Source: Aestuariibaculum suncheonense | GTDB lineage: Bacteria; Bacteroidota; Bacteroidia; Flavobacteriales; Flavobacteriaceae | Length of the DNA stretch: 64,000 nt | Assembly: GCF_014596935.1 (NCBI RefSeq) | Contig: NZ_JACVXC010000006.1 | Span: 124,001 to 188,000, forward strand | Reading direction: 5' to 3' | Shown here: positions 32,956 to 42,844 of the stretch, one piece after another | Layout: each line of letters begins with the position of its first letter | How positions within the stretch are numbered: position 1 is the stretch's first letter | The notes under the pieces: model-generated | Database searches by the model: none | What the model saw: only the letters and a program-made list of their open reading frames with translations | Told to the model about the DNA's origin: nothing | Program-made: the position numbers and the translations under genes

Positions 32956-35808
32956 TTAATGCGCCTCCAACCAGTTATTACCAGTGCCTAAATCGACATC
33001 TAAAGGCACAGCCAATTGGTAGGCGTTTTCCATTTCGGTTTTTACTAAGGTTTTAATGGTGTCGAGTTCTGGTTTGTAAACATCGAACACCAATTCATCA
33101 TGAACCTGCAGTAGCATTTTGGTTTTAAAATCACCAGCTTCTAATTTCTTATGAATATTAATCATAGCGATTTTAATAATATCGGCGGCACTACCCTGAA
33201 TAGGTGCATTTACCGCATTGCGCTCTGCAGCCCCGCGAACTACAGCGTTACGAGAGTTGATGTCTTTTAAGTAACGACGACGCCCTAAAACGGTTTGCAC
33301 ATAACCATGGTCTCGTGCAAAATCGACTTGTTGGCTGATGTAGTTTTTTAACTTCGGATAGGTTTCATAATAGGTATCGATAAGTTCTTTGGCTTCGCTA
33401 CGCGATAAATTAGTCTGGTTGCTTAATCCGAAAGCAGAAACCCCGTAGATAATTCCAAAGTTTACGGTTTTTGCATTGCTACGTTGTTCGCGAGTCACTT
33501 CTTCAATAGGTACATTAAATACTTTTGAAGCTGTCGAGGCGTGAATGTCTTCACCATGTTTAAAAGCATTAATCATGGTTTCTTCTTCACTTAATGCAGC
33601 GATAATACGTAACTCTATCTGACTGTAATCGGCAGCAAGTAGGGTGTAATCTTCATTACGAGGAATAAAGGCTTTACGTACCTGACGTCCGCGTTCGGTA
33701 CGAATCGGGATGTTTTGTAAGTTCGGGTTGTTACTACTTAAACGACCAGTTGCTGCAACAGTTTGCATATAATCGGTATGAACGCGATGGGTTACTTCAT
33801 CGACCTGAAGCGGTAACGCATCAACATAGGTACTTTTAAGTTTCGATAAACCTCTGAAATCTAAAATATGCTGAATGATATCGTGGTCTTTTGCTAGATA
33901 GCTTAAAATATCTTCGGAAGTCGCATATTGCCCAGTTTTGGTCTTTTTGGGTTTATCAATCAGTTTTAGTTTTTCAAATAAAATATCACCTAATTGTTTT
34001 GGAGAGGCGATATTGAATTGTTCTCCGGCAATCTCATAAATTTTGCTTTCCAAGGTTTTAATATCATTGTCTAATTGATCAGCCAGACTATGTAAAAAGT
34101 CTTTATCTAGGTTGATGCCTTCCAGTTCCATTGACGATAATACGCGTAATAACGGAATTTCAATATCATCAAATAACTTTTGTGTATTGGCTTCGCCTAA
34201 TTCTTTTTCGAAATGTTCTTTAAGCTGAAGGGTAATATCGGCATCTTCTACAGCATATTCGGTTTGCTTGTCTAAAGCCACCTGACGCATCGATAACTGG
34301 TTTTTACCTTTTTTACCAATTAAAGACTCAATTGAAATAGGCGTGTAATTTAAATAGGTTTCAGCCAGGACATCCATGTTATGACGCATATCTGGATTAA
34401 TCAGATAGTGTGCAAGCATGGTATCGAATAATTTGCCTTTAACCGTAATGTTGTATTTGGCTAAAACTTTAATGTCGTATTTTAAATTCTGACCAATTTT
34501 TTCGATGCTTTCATTTTCAAAAAATGGACGTAACTGTTCGATAAGTTCTTGGGCTTCGTTTTTATCTTCAGGGAATGGTAAATAAAATCCCTTCCCGGTT
34601 TCCCATGAAAAGGCTATGCCAACCAATTCGGCAGCTAATGGATTAAGATTTGTCGTTTCCGTATCAAAACATACCGATGTTTGACTCATTAAGTTTTTAA
34701 TGAATAGTTTAGTCGCCATTCCCGATGCTACGCTCTGGTAAAAATGCGATGTGGTTTCAACTGTTTTTCTGGTGTATTCATTATGAGAAGAATGGTCTTC
34801 TTCATCGCTGCCTCCAAAAAGAGAGAACTGTCCGGCTCCAGCTGAAGCAGGTTCTTTATTAGATTCTGTTTTAACTGCTGTTTCAGTGGACGCTGCAGGT
34901 TGAGGAGTTGTTACTTCAGTATTAGCAGAAAAGGTTTTCAGGAAATTGGTAGTTAATTGTCTGAATTCTAAATCCTGAAAAATAGTCGTTACTTTTTCAA
35001 TGTCAGGTTCAGACATTTCAAAATCATGCTCGTCGAATTCAACCGGAACATCCAGCATAATGGTTGCCAGTTTTTTTGAAAGTAAACCAAGTTCTTTATT
35101 GGCTTCAATTTTCTCTTTCATTTTACCCTTAAGTTCATGGGTATTCTCCAGTAAACCTTCCATGCTGCCATATTCGGCAATAAATTTTTTGGCGGTTTTT
35201 TCGCCAACACCTGGAAGCCCGGGAATGTTATCACTCGAGTCGCCCATCATACCTAAAAAGTCTATTACTTGAAGTGGGTTGGTGACTTCGAATTTCTGTT
35301 TTACTTCTTCAATGCCCCAGGTTTCGTAACCACCACCAAACGATTTTGGGCGGTACATAAAAATATTTTCAGAGACGAGCTGAGCAAAGTCTTTATCAGG
35401 CGTTACCATAAACGTTTGATAACCTTGTTTTTCAGCTTGTTTGGAAAGGGTTCCAATGACGTCATCGGCTTCATAACCTTCCTTAACCATAATAGGAATG
35501 TGCATCGCTTTTAAAATTTCCTGAATGTATGGTATCGCTACTTTAATAGCTTCCGGAGTTTCATCTCGATTCGCTTTATAAGCTTCGAACATTTCTACAC
35601 GGTCGGCACTTCCGCCTTTATCGAAACAAACGGCTAAATGGTCTGGTCGTTCACGTTTAATAACATCTAAAAGGGAATTCATAAAACCCATAATGGCAGA
35701 GGTGTCAATACCTTTGCTGTTAATTCTTGGGTTCTTTATAAAGGCGTAATACCCACGGAAAATTAAAGCGTAGGCATCAACTAAAAATAGACGTTTTTGA
35801 TCGGACAT
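32956..35808 (-). CDS. polA: DNA polymerase I
   Basis: 950 residues with three domains. 1-290: 5'-nuclease (FLVDAYALIFRGYYAF; MGDSSDNIPGLPGVGEKTAKKF). About 360-560: 3'-5' exonuclease; the DxE motif VCFDTETTNLNP and the later motif EDADITLQL are present, so proofreading is likely active. About 570-950: polymerase, with motif A AADYSQIELRIIAAL, the O-helix RSNAKTVNFGIIYGVSAFG and motif C LLQVHDELVFDVY. A low-complexity linker (about 300-355, rich in Ala/Ser/Glu) separates the nuclease parts. Functions in Okazaki-fragment processing and repair. It diverges from cutC across 239 bp. Confidence 0.97.
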   Translation of the reverse strand: MSDQKRLFLVDAYALIFRGYYAFIKNPRINSKGIDTSAIMGFMNSLLDVIKRERPDHLAVCFDKGGSADRVEMFEAYKANRDETPEAIKVAIPYIQEILKAMHIPIMVKEGYEADDVIGTLSKQAEKQGYQTFMVTPDKDFAQLVSENIFMYRPKSFGGGYETWGIEEVKQKFEVTNPLQVIDFLGMMGDSSDNIPGLPGVGEKTAKKFIAEYGSMEGLLENTHELKGKMKEKIEANKELGLLSKKLATIMLDVPVEFDEHDFEMSEPDIEKVTTIFQDLEFRQLTTNFLKTFSANTEVTTPQPAASTETAVKTESNKEPASAGAGQFSLFGGSDEEDHSSHNEYTRKTVETTSHFYQSVASGMATKLFIKNLMSQTSVCFDTETTNLNPLAAELVGIAFSWETGKGFYLPFPEDKNEAQELIEQLRPFFENESIEKIGQNLKYDIKVLAKYNITVKGKLFDTMLAHYLINPDMRHNMDVLAETYLNYTPISIESLIGKKGKNQLSMRQVALDKQTEYAVEDADITLQLKEHFEKELGEANTQKLFDDIEIPLLRVLSSMELEGINLDKDFLHSLADQLDNDIKTLESKIYEIAGEQFNIASPKQLGDILFEKLKLIDKPKKTKTGQYATSEDILSYLAKDHDIIQHILDFRGLSKLKSTYVDALPLQVDEVTHRVHTDYMQTVAATGRLSSNNPNLQNIPIRTERGRQVRKAFIPRNEDYTLLAADYSQIELRIIAALSEEETMINAFKHGEDIHASTASKVFNVPIEEVTREQRSNAKTVNFGIIYGVSAFGLSNQTNLSRSEAKELIDTYYETYPKLKNYISQQVDFARDHGYVQTVLGRRRYLKDINSRNAVVRGAAERNAVNAPIQGSAADIIKIAMINIHKKLEAGDFKTKMLLQVHDELVFDVYKPELDTIKTLVKTEMENAYQLAVPLDVDLGTGNNWLEAH

Positions 35809-36000
35809 AATGTTTGTTTTGATAAGAAGTTCAAAACTACAAAAACTTACGCGATTATCGAGGTCTAAATAGACTGAGGCTTGTTATTAAATCAACTTTT
35901 TATCTCAGAAAATGTCTTGTGTTCTTAGGCTGAGATAGTTTGACTTTTGAGAGAAATTATGCTGAATCATAGTTTTAATTACCAACCATTTTTTGTGGTG

Positions 36001-36030
36001 TTGATTAGTCTTTATGAATCTTTATATTTG
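36001..36030 (+). promoter_or_regulatory. Promoter of cutC
   Basis: TTG (36001-36003), 19 bases, TATATTTG (36023-36030): full consensus for the housekeeping sigma factor of this phylum. Predicted start near 36037, giving a leader of about 11 bases. Confidence 0.8.
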
Positions 36031-36047
36031 TTATATAATTAAGACTT

Positions 36048-36779
36048 ATGATTGTAGAAGTTTGTGCAAATTCGTTTGAATCGGCTGTTAATGCCGAAAA
36101 AGCCGGAGCGCATCGCATTGAATTGTGTTCCGAACTGGCGGTTGGAGGTATTACACCGTCATTCGGACTCATAAAAAAAGTGGTTGAAACATTATCGATT
36201 CCAGTATTTGTATTAATTCGTCCAAGAAGTGGAAGTTTTACGTTTAGCGATGACGAGATGGAGATTATGAAACACGATATTAAGCTTTGTAAGGAGTTAG
36301 GTTGCGCAGGAATTGTTTCTGGGGCTTTGAATATTGACAATACCATTGATATTGATAAAACAAAAGTGCTAATTGAAACTTCAAAGCCATTACAATTTAC
36401 CTTTCATAGGGCGTTCGATTGGGTTCCCAATCCGGAAGAAGCTTTAGAGCAATTGAAAGATTTAGGTGTTGATCGTATTCTAACTTCAGGACAGGAATCT
36501 TCCGCTGAAAAGGGTCTTGATTTACTTCAGAAATTAAAGGATAAAACAGAAGATAAAATTCATATTTTGTCTGGTGGTGGTATTAAGCCTGTTAATGTAG
36601 CGAAGTTTCAAGCGGCTGGCTTTTCAGAGATCCATGTGTCGGCATCAACGATAGAAACCGTTATTGATTCTCCAAAGGTTGCTATGAATAGTGTGAAGTT
36701 TTTCGATGAAACCATAAAATCTTATTCCGATGTGAATACCATCAAGCAGATTTTATCGATTACAGCTTCTGAAAAATAG
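36048..36779 (+). CDS. cutC: CutC-family protein
   Basis: 243-residue TIM-barrel protein of the CutC family. Signatures: EVCANSFESAVNAEKAGAHRIELCSELAVGG near the N-terminus, VFVLIRPRSGSF, GVDRILTSGQ and ILSGGGIKPVNV toward the end. Once linked to copper tolerance; the true reaction is not settled. The start ATG follows a promoter at 36001-36030. Next gene on the strand is 90 bp away. Confidence 0.93.
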   Translation: MIVEVCANSFESAVNAEKAGAHRIELCSELAVGGITPSFGLIKKVVETLSIPVFVLIRPRSGSFTFSDDEMEIMKHDIKLCKELGCAGIVSGALNIDNTIDIDKTKVLIETSKPLQFTFHRAFDWVPNPEEALEQLKDLGVDRILTSGQESSAEKGLDLLQKLKDKTEDKIHILSGGGIKPVNVAKFQAAGFSEIHVSASTIETVIDSPKVAMNSVKFFDETIKSYSDVNTIKQILSITASEK

Positions 36780-36869
36780 TGAGTTACATAATTCTTAAGG
36801 TAGCGTTAAAACCATTTGAGGGTTTATTTTACTGTTTAAATTGAGTTATATTTGATAAAAAAATAAGTT

Positions 36870-38105
36870 ATGCTGCGTTGGGCGATTTTCCTGATCATTT
36901 ATATTATTGCCGATTTGTATGCCTTTCAGGCCTTTAAAACGGTAACCAGAAACCATTGGCTTCAGGCTATATATTGGGTTATTTCTCTATTGGTTATCGG
37001 TAATTTTGTTTACAACTACTACGGTTTTAATCGAAGTGATGGTTTTACGCACAGACATGCCTTTGCTTTTGGATTCTTTATAGCATTACTGGTGCCTAAA
37101 ATGATTGTGTTGATTGCTATGTTGGGTGAAGATTTGTTTAGAGTTCCGCAGGCGATTTACAGATACTTTACTGAAGGCAGCTCAGCTGAAGGTAATTATT
37201 TTGCTTCGCGTCGTCAGTTTATAAGTAAAATTGCTTTGGGTGTTGCGGCGATTCCGTTTGCGTCAATCATTTATGGTATTTACAAAGGAAAATACAACTT
37301 TAAAGTTTTAAAATACACCTTAACTTTTGACGATTTGCCAGATGCTTTTGATGGTTATAAGGTGACTCAGGTAAGTGATATTCACTCCGGAAGTTTTGAT
37401 GATATTGATAAAGTTGATTACGCAATTAACCTGATTAACGAACAGGAAAGCGATGTGATATTATTTACAGGTGATATGGTAAATAATAAGGCGGAAGAGT
37501 TGAAACCTTATCTCGGTATCTTCGGAAAGTTAAAAGCAAAAGACGGATTGTATTCCGTTTTAGGAAACCATGATTATGGCGATTATGTAACTTGGGATTC
37601 TGAAGCTGCAAAACATCAGAATCTTGAAGATTTAAAAACTCATCAAAAAGAAATAGGTTTCGATTTATTGCTTAATGAAAGTAGATTTATTGAGCGCTAC
37701 GGACAACGATTGGCTATTGTTGGTGTGGAAAACTGGGGAACCGGTGGTTTTAAGAAAGCAGGTGATTTAAAGAAAGCTGTTAAAGATGTGCATGCCAACG
37801 ATTTTAAAATTTTAATGAGTCACGACCCGACACACTGGGAAAAGAAAGTGAAAGACGATGACTATCATTATCATTTAACGCTAAGCGGACATACACACGG
37901 TATGCAGTTTGGTATTGAAATTCCAGGTTGGTTTAAATGGAGTCCGGCTAAATGGCGTTATAAATACTGGGCGGGAATGTATAATGAAATGGGACAATAT
38001 CTTAATGTGAATCGCGGGTTTGGCTATTTGGCATTTCCTGGACGTGTTGGTATATGGCCTGAAATTACTGTTATTGAATTGAAAAAGGGTACGGCTACCG
38101 CTTAA
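36870..38105 (+). CDS. Membrane-anchored metallophosphoesterase (YkuE-like)
   Basis: 411 residues. Three N-terminal spans (about 3-19, 31-49 and 65-85), a further hydrophobic stretch (about 118-134), then the calcineurin-like phosphoesterase domain with the full metal motif set: VSDIHSGSF (D, H), FTGDMVNN, LGNHDYGD, MSHDPTHW and LSGHTHGMQFG. Catalyses hydrolysis of phosphoester or similar bonds at the membrane surface; the substrate is unknown (some relatives act on UDP-lipids). Next gene begins 180 bp later. Confidence 0.92.
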   Translation: MLRWAIFLIIYIIADLYAFQAFKTVTRNHWLQAIYWVISLLVIGNFVYNYYGFNRSDGFTHRHAFAFGFFIALLVPKMIVLIAMLGEDLFRVPQAIYRYFTEGSSAEGNYFASRRQFISKIALGVAAIPFASIIYGIYKGKYNFKVLKYTLTFDDLPDAFDGYKVTQVSDIHSGSFDDIDKVDYAINLINEQESDVILFTGDMVNNKAEELKPYLGIFGKLKAKDGLYSVLGNHDYGDYVTWDSEAAKHQNLEDLKTHQKEIGFDLLLNESRFIERYGQRLAIVGVENWGTGGFKKAGDLKKAVKDVHANDFKILMSHDPTHWEKKVKDDDYHYHLTLSGHTHGMQFGIEIPGWFKWSPAKWRYKYWAGMYNEMGQYLNVNRGFGYLAFPGRVGIWPEITVIELKKGTATA

Positions 38106-38258
38106 AGTTAATCAGCTACCAGAAGCAATATTTCGATTGTCAATGAAATGTTGTATTTCCTAAAGAAATTGCGTATTTTTATAATTAGGCATTGTTAAAT
38201 GTGTGATAAAGCTATACGAATATTCGTAATATGAAAAAAATGTGTAGGTTTGTAATAG

Positions 38259-38266
38259 TATATTTG
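38259..38266 (+). promoter_or_regulatory. -7 box before the thioredoxin-like gene
   Basis: TATATTTG, 18 bp before the start codon. No TTG at 19-21 bases upstream. Predicted leader about 12 bases. Confidence 0.45.
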
Positions 38267-38284
38267 ACTCATAAACAATAAAGT

Positions 38285-38581
38285 ATGTCAAAATTTGGGG
38301 AACTTATTGATGTAGAAATTCCGGTCTTATTAGATTTTTTTACAGATTGGAATGAGCAGTCTTCTACAATGCACGCTGTATTAAGAGATGTTGCTGCAGC
38401 ATTGGGCGATAAAGCAAAGGTGATTAAGATTGACGTTGAAAAAAACGGAGAACTCGCAGAAGCTTTACGCGTGAAAGCTATACCAACATTAATTATCTAT
38501 AAAGGGGGCGAAATGAAATGGCGTCAGAGTGGAGAACAGGACGCTAATACCCTTATTGGTATTGTTCAGCAATATATTTAA
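38285..38581 (+). CDS. Thioredoxin-fold protein without the active-site cysteines
   Basis: 98 residues with a full thioredoxin fold: VLLDFFTDWNEQSSTMHAVL aligns to the region before and after the WCGPC site, the central helix and strand (KAKVIKIDVEKNGELAEALRV) and the cis-proline P67 in AIPTLIIYKGGE. At the place of W-C-G-P-C there is W22-N23-E24-Q25-S26, so neither cysteine is present and no cysteine occurs in the protein. It therefore cannot be a redox thioredoxin; a binding or chaperone-like role is possible. It has its own -7 box and overlaps the end of the deacetylase gene by 4 bp on the other strand. Confidence 0.9.
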   Translation: MSKFGELIDVEIPVLLDFFTDWNEQSSTMHAVLRDVAAALGDKAKVIKIDVEKNGELAEALRVKAIPTLIIYKGGEMKWRQSGEQDANTLIGIVQQYI

Positions 38582-39231
38582 TACGGAATAGCCTCGAAGC
38601 GATAACCTTTTTCTGTAAAGTGTTTCAATACTTTTGGTAAGGCATATTGCATGTTTTTTGCCGCTTTAAGGCTGTCATGAAAAACCACAATACTTCCGCT
38701 TTTAGTTTTAGAAATCACATTTTCTAAGCAAACGTCTTCGGGGATGTCTTTATCCCAATCGAACGAAATAATATCCCACATAATAATTTTATAGCCTAAG
38801 GATAATAGTTGCTTACCTTGCTTAGGTTTTAGTTTGCCGTAAGGAGGTCTAAACAGGTTTATGGTTAGAGGTATGCCCTCTAATTTGTGTTCTTCAATAG
38901 TAGTTTGTGCCTGTTTTATATTTTCTAAGTAATCCTGAAGTGAGGTTTTCCAGCCTCTTAAATGGTTGTGCGTGTGATTGCCTATAGTATGACCTTCCTT
39001 TAGAATATTTTGAAAAATTTCAGGGTGCTTTTCAATATTGTTTCCTATGCAGAAAAACGTAGCTTTAGCATTGTGCTTTCTGAGTGTTTGTAAGGTCCAG
39101 TTGGTGATTTCAGGTGTTGGACCGTCATCAAAGGTGAGGTAAATAACTTTGTCTGTAGTTGTGATGTCCCAAACATAGTTTGGGAACATCTTTTTAATAA
39201 CTACAGGTATTTTTACAAACGAGGTTGGCAT
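38578..39231 (-). CDS. Polysaccharide deacetylase (NodB/CE4-type)
   Basis: 217 residues with the complete NodB homology domain: TFDDGPTPE with the catalytic and metal aspartates D35-D36, metal histidines H86 and H90 in GNHTHNH, the RPPYGKL motif and the final VVFHDS histidine. It removes N- or O-acetyl groups from sugars such as peptidoglycan or exopolysaccharide. There is no clear signal peptide. It is 3 bp from the end of the DUF2723 gene upstream on the same strand, so the two form an operon, which points to a surface glycan role. It overlaps the thioredoxin-like gene by 4 bp on the other strand. Confidence 0.93.
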   Translation of the reverse strand: MPTSFVKIPVVIKKMFPNYVWDITTTDKVIYLTFDDGPTPEITNWTLQTLRKHNAKATFFCIGNNIEKHPEIFQNILKEGHTIGNHTHNHLRGWKTSLQDYLENIKQAQTTIEEHKLEGIPLTINLFRPPYGKLKPKQGKQLLSLGYKIIMWDIISFDWDKDIPEDVCLENVISKTKSGSIVVFHDSLKAAKNMQYALPKVLKHFTEKGYRFEAIPY

Positions 39232-39234
39232 GGA

Positions 39235-42200
39235 TTAATCTAAGATATCAGCACTACTGTCTTGTGGACTAAAGGTGCTGTCTTCTTCGTCTGGAGAATA
39301 AGCATCTTCATCGGCTTGATTACCGTAAAAATGTTTGAACAACATTAAGTGGTTGTTGAAAATATCGCCTTCCGTTTCAGCGAACTCAGGGTCGTATTTT
39401 ACCAACACATCTACTAGTGCTTTATAACGCTGAATATCGGTATAAATTTCTTCAAACATTCTGTTTTGACTATCCACAGACAAACTACTGTAATAGGTTA
39501 AATTCTCCTGATATTTTTTAGCAACCTGTTTGAATAAGTTTTCTGCTTTTTCCTTATTCCCTACTTCGTAGTATGCGCTAATATAAGGTTCCAATAAGGT
39601 GTAATAACCGAAATGTTCTACCGGCATGTTAGTCATAGCGATATCTGCTATTTCTTCAGCTTTCTTCAGTTTGTTTTCATTTAATAATTGCTCGATTAAA
39701 CGGGCTAAATTACTTCTATAGGTAATAGAGTTTTTGCGCGTTTCAGGATCGTGGTAAATATCAGGACTTCCGCTATTACCCCAATACCAGTTTTTCACTT
39801 TTTCGTACATCAATTCACTATCTACACGCCCCATGTCAAACGGATTCGATTTATCGATAGGTGTTCTAATAGGTACTAATTTGTAGCATAAACCATCTAA
39901 TTGTAAATAGTCTTTCATCCAGATGTAATCGTCGTCACCAAAACTTCCACCAGTGAAATAAATAGGGCGTTTCCAGTCGTTGTTAGCAATAACATCTAAC
40001 ATCAATAAACGGTTTTTATAAAGGGCGTTACCGGTAATTGTAAGATCGATATAGGGAACAATTTTATCGGCATCTTTTGGTTTAACAATCCCCGATTTTA
40101 AAGCGTTTTCTTTGTTTACTGGAAGACGTAAATGACGTGTTGGTAAATAAGTAGCATTTAAATCCTGACGTCGAACCTGAGATAGGTCGATATTGTTTTG
40201 TTGTAAAACGTATTTGTATTTGGTTTTAGGGTTATCGCTGGCTACAAAATCTAAAAACTGTTTTACCATTAAAGTGTCAGGAATAACTTCTTCAATAACT
40301 ATATAGTCATTCGTTCCGTATTGGTAATTGGCATGTTTTAATTGTGAAGGAATAGGTTCGCTCTCGTAAGCTTGACGTTTCATTTGGTCGATGTACCAGT
40401 CGGTTTGGAATAAACTGGTGTTTACCACACGAACATCGGTACGGTAGCCTTCAATTTCCTGAGCGTACCAAAGGGCAAACGTATCGTTATCACCAATGGT
40501 GAATAAAATGCCGTTTTCCTCGCAAGAGTCCAAATACATTTTAGCCATAGAGTTGGCAGTGTATTTTCCTGAGCGGTCGTGATCATCCCAATTGTTACCA
40601 GCCATAATACCCGGTACTAAAATTAAACAAGCAATAGTTATAGCGGGAGCGGTGAATTTTGAAGGGGCTAATTTTTTAACGGCGTCGTAAATGGCATAAA
40701 CTCCGAAACCAATCCAAAGCGCGAACACGTAGAATGAGCCTACTACCGAATAGTCGCGTTCTCTTGGTTCAAACGGACGTACATTGGTGTACACCTGAAT
40801 AGCAACACCTGTAAACAGGAAGAAGACTAACATCGTCCAGAAAACTTTTTTGTCTTTATTGAATAAAAAGAAGAAACCAACTAAACCTAATAAAAAGGGT
40901 AGTAAGTAATAGGTGTTTCTTGCTTTATTGTTTTTTACATCGCTTGGCAGATTGTCTTGCGATAAACCAAGAAGTTTTTCATCTAAAGGTTTAATGCCTG
41001 TAATCCAGTTACCGTGGTTGTCGTATTTTCCTTGGATGTCGTCTTGTCTTCCGGAGAAGTTCCACATAAAATAACGCCAGTACATATAACCCAATTGGTA
41101 TTGGAACATGTATTTGATGTTATCGGCTAAACTTGGCTTTTCAATATCAATATAACTTTTAAAACGCTTTAAAAAGGTGTTGTAGCCTTCACGGTCTACA
41201 TTGCCTTGTGCTACATCATTTTTAAACTGATTAACGGCACTGCGTAGCTGGTTATCCATTTGATGTTCGGCTTTTAATTTGAAATTTAAAAACCCGGTGA
41301 ACATCATATAGTTTTCGGCATGTTCTGCACTCCACATACGCGGTAAGTAGGAAGCATGCTTAGAATTATAGTTTTGTTTTGCATTTTTGTAGTCGTTAAC
41401 AATAACATATTTTCCTTTTTCTTCGTCTTTTTCGTATTTAGGTTTGTCGTCTACATACGGGTTGTTTTCATCAAGAAAAGCATATTGGTCGGTAAACTGT
41501 GGTCCGTAAAACAAATGGGTTTCAGGATACTGTTCTAAGTTGTAATATGCCAATAACTCACGTGCACTAGATGGATTATTTTCGTTAATTACCGTGTTGG
41601 CGTTAGCACGTATAGGAAGCATTAACCAGGTCGAGAATCCAACAATAACAAACGTTAAGCAAAGTACCGTGGTATTTAAATGTACATAGCCTTTAGTTTT
41701 GGTGTATTTTAAGCCATAATAGATAAGAGCAACCAAAGCAATACCAGCAATGATAGTTCCTGAGTTAAACGGTAAGCCAATAGTGTTAATAAAGAATATT
41801 TCGGAAGCACTAAATATTTTAAGAATATTAGGTGCTAATAATTTAAAGACAAATAATAAAACAGCTACCGATGCAATATTTGCAACGATGAAGTTTTTAA
41901 TAGTTGTGGTTTTGTAATTTTTAAAGTAGTAGATTAAACCTATGGCAGGGATTGTTAATAATCCCATAAAGTGAACTCCAAAAGAAAGACCAATGATAAA
42001 GGAGATTAAAATTAACCAACGGTTGCCTCTTGGTTTATCCATGTCTTGTTCCCAGCGTAAACCTAACCAGAACAACACAGACATAATTAAAGTTGCCATG
42101 GCATAAACTTCGGTTTCAACTGCATTAAACCAAAATGAATCGGTAAAGGTAAAGGCTAAACTGCCAACCAAAGCACTTCCTAAAATAGCTAAAGCGTTAT

Positions 42201-42546
42201 TCTGGCTTAACGGTTTGTTATTACCTACTAATTTTTTTAATAATAAAGTAATGGTCCAGAACATGAATAAAATAGTGAAAGCACTTGAAATTGCACTCAT
42301 CATATTCATCATGAAACCAACCTGAGATGGCTCCAGAGCAAACATAGAAAAAAAGGCACCTAGCATTTGAAATAAAGGGGCTCCTGGAGGGTGACCTACC
42401 TGTAATTTAGCAGAGGTTAAAATATATTCTCCGGCATCCCAGAAACTTACAGTAGGCTCGGTAGTTAGGGTGTATGTGATAAGAGCAATTAAAAAAGTAA
42501 ACCATCCTAAAATGGTGTTCCACTTCTTAAAGTTGAAATTGGTCAT
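39235..42546 (-). CDS. DUF2723 multi-span membrane protein, glycosyltransferase-like
   Basis: 1103 residues. N-terminal half has about a dozen hydrophobic spans and the early FWDAGEYILTSAKLQVGHPPGAP segment, the DUF2723 signature that recalls GT-C transferases (acidic motif in the first periplasmic loop). The middle has further spans (LPFLLGLVGFFFLFN; FWTMLVFFLFTGVAIQVY) and the second part is a soluble periplasmic domain, ending in TPR-like helices (KKAEEIADIAM; KAENLFKQVAKKY) and an acidic tail. Probably transfers sugars from lipid carriers or handles lipid-linked glycans; not demonstrated. Co-oriented with the deacetylase, 3 bp apart. Confidence 0.88.
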   Translation of the reverse strand: MTNFNFKKWNTILGWFTFLIALITYTLTTEPTVSFWDAGEYILTSAKLQVGHPPGAPLFQMLGAFFSMFALEPSQVGFMMNMMSAISSAFTILFMFWTITLLLKKLVGNNKPLSQNNALAILGSALVGSLAFTFTDSFWFNAVETEVYAMATLIMSVLFWLGLRWEQDMDKPRGNRWLILISFIIGLSFGVHFMGLLTIPAIGLIYYFKNYKTTTIKNFIVANIASVAVLLFVFKLLAPNILKIFSASEIFFINTIGLPFNSGTIIAGIALVALIYYGLKYTKTKGYVHLNTTVLCLTFVIVGFSTWLMLPIRANANTVINENNPSSARELLAYYNLEQYPETHLFYGPQFTDQYAFLDENNPYVDDKPKYEKDEEKGKYVIVNDYKNAKQNYNSKHASYLPRMWSAEHAENYMMFTGFLNFKLKAEHQMDNQLRSAVNQFKNDVAQGNVDREGYNTFLKRFKSYIDIEKPSLADNIKYMFQYQLGYMYWRYFMWNFSGRQDDIQGKYDNHGNWITGIKPLDEKLLGLSQDNLPSDVKNNKARNTYYLLPFLLGLVGFFFLFNKDKKVFWTMLVFFLFTGVAIQVYTNVRPFEPRERDYSVVGSFYVFALWIGFGVYAIYDAVKKLAPSKFTAPAITIACLILVPGIMAGNNWDDHDRSGKYTANSMAKMYLDSCEENGILFTIGDNDTFALWYAQEIEGYRTDVRVVNTSLFQTDWYIDQMKRQAYESEPIPSQLKHANYQYGTNDYIVIEEVIPDTLMVKQFLDFVASDNPKTKYKYVLQQNNIDLSQVRRQDLNATYLPTRHLRLPVNKENALKSGIVKPKDADKIVPYIDLTITGNALYKNRLLMLDVIANNDWKRPIYFTGGSFGDDDYIWMKDYLQLDGLCYKLVPIRTPIDKSNPFDMGRVDSELMYEKVKNWYWGNSGSPDIYHDPETRKNSITYRSNLARLIEQLLNENKLKKAEEIADIAMTNMPVEHFGYYTLLEPYISAYYEVGNKEKAENLFKQVAKKYQENLTYYSSLSVDSQNRMFEEIYTDIQRYKALVDVLVKYDPEFAETEGDIFNNHLMLFKHFYGNQADEDAYSPDEEDSTFSPQDSSADILD

Positions 42547-42651
42547 GAATTTTTCTTTATTTTTATGAAGGCGAATTTAATAATAAATATGGTATTCGTT
42601 ACCTTTTTAAGTAAACGTTAAGGAAGGAATGAAAATTTTTTTAAAAAAAAC

Positions 42652-42681
42652 TTGCAGAAACCAAACTTTGTTATAAATTTG
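42652..42681 (+). promoter_or_regulatory. Promoter of tRNA-Gln
   Basis: TTG (42652-42654), 19 bases, TAAATTTG (42674-42681): full consensus. Start predicted near 42688, about 11 bases before the mature tRNA. Confidence 0.85.
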
Positions 42682-42698
42682 CACCCGCAATCAAGCAT

Positions 42699-42771
42699 TG
42701 GCCTATGGTGTAACTGGCAACACGTCTGGTTTTGGTCCAGAAGAGTCTAGGTTCGAGCCCTAGTAGGCCAA
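42699..42771 (+). tRNA. tRNA-Gln (TTG)
   Basis: Acceptor TGGCCTA with TAGGCCA, anticodon stem TCTGG/CCAGA with loop TTTTGGT, giving anticodon TTG (CAA glutamine codon), T arm CTAGG-TTCGAGC-CCTAG, discriminator A. The first base pair is U-A, usual for tRNA-Gln. CCA not encoded. Promoter and terminator both present. Confidence 0.96.
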
Positions 42772-42779
42772 CAAAATTG

Positions 42780-42818
42780 CAAAATCCTAATCTAATAAGG
42801 TTAGGATTTTTTTATGTT
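42780..42818 (+). terminator. Intrinsic terminator of tRNA-Gln
   Basis: CCTAATC pairs with GGTTAGG (one wobble) around TAATAA, flanked by AAAAT and ATTTTTTT. Starts within ten bases of the tRNA end. Confidence 0.85.
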
Positions 42819-42844
42819 GTAAATTTAAGGATTTGATTTATTGT

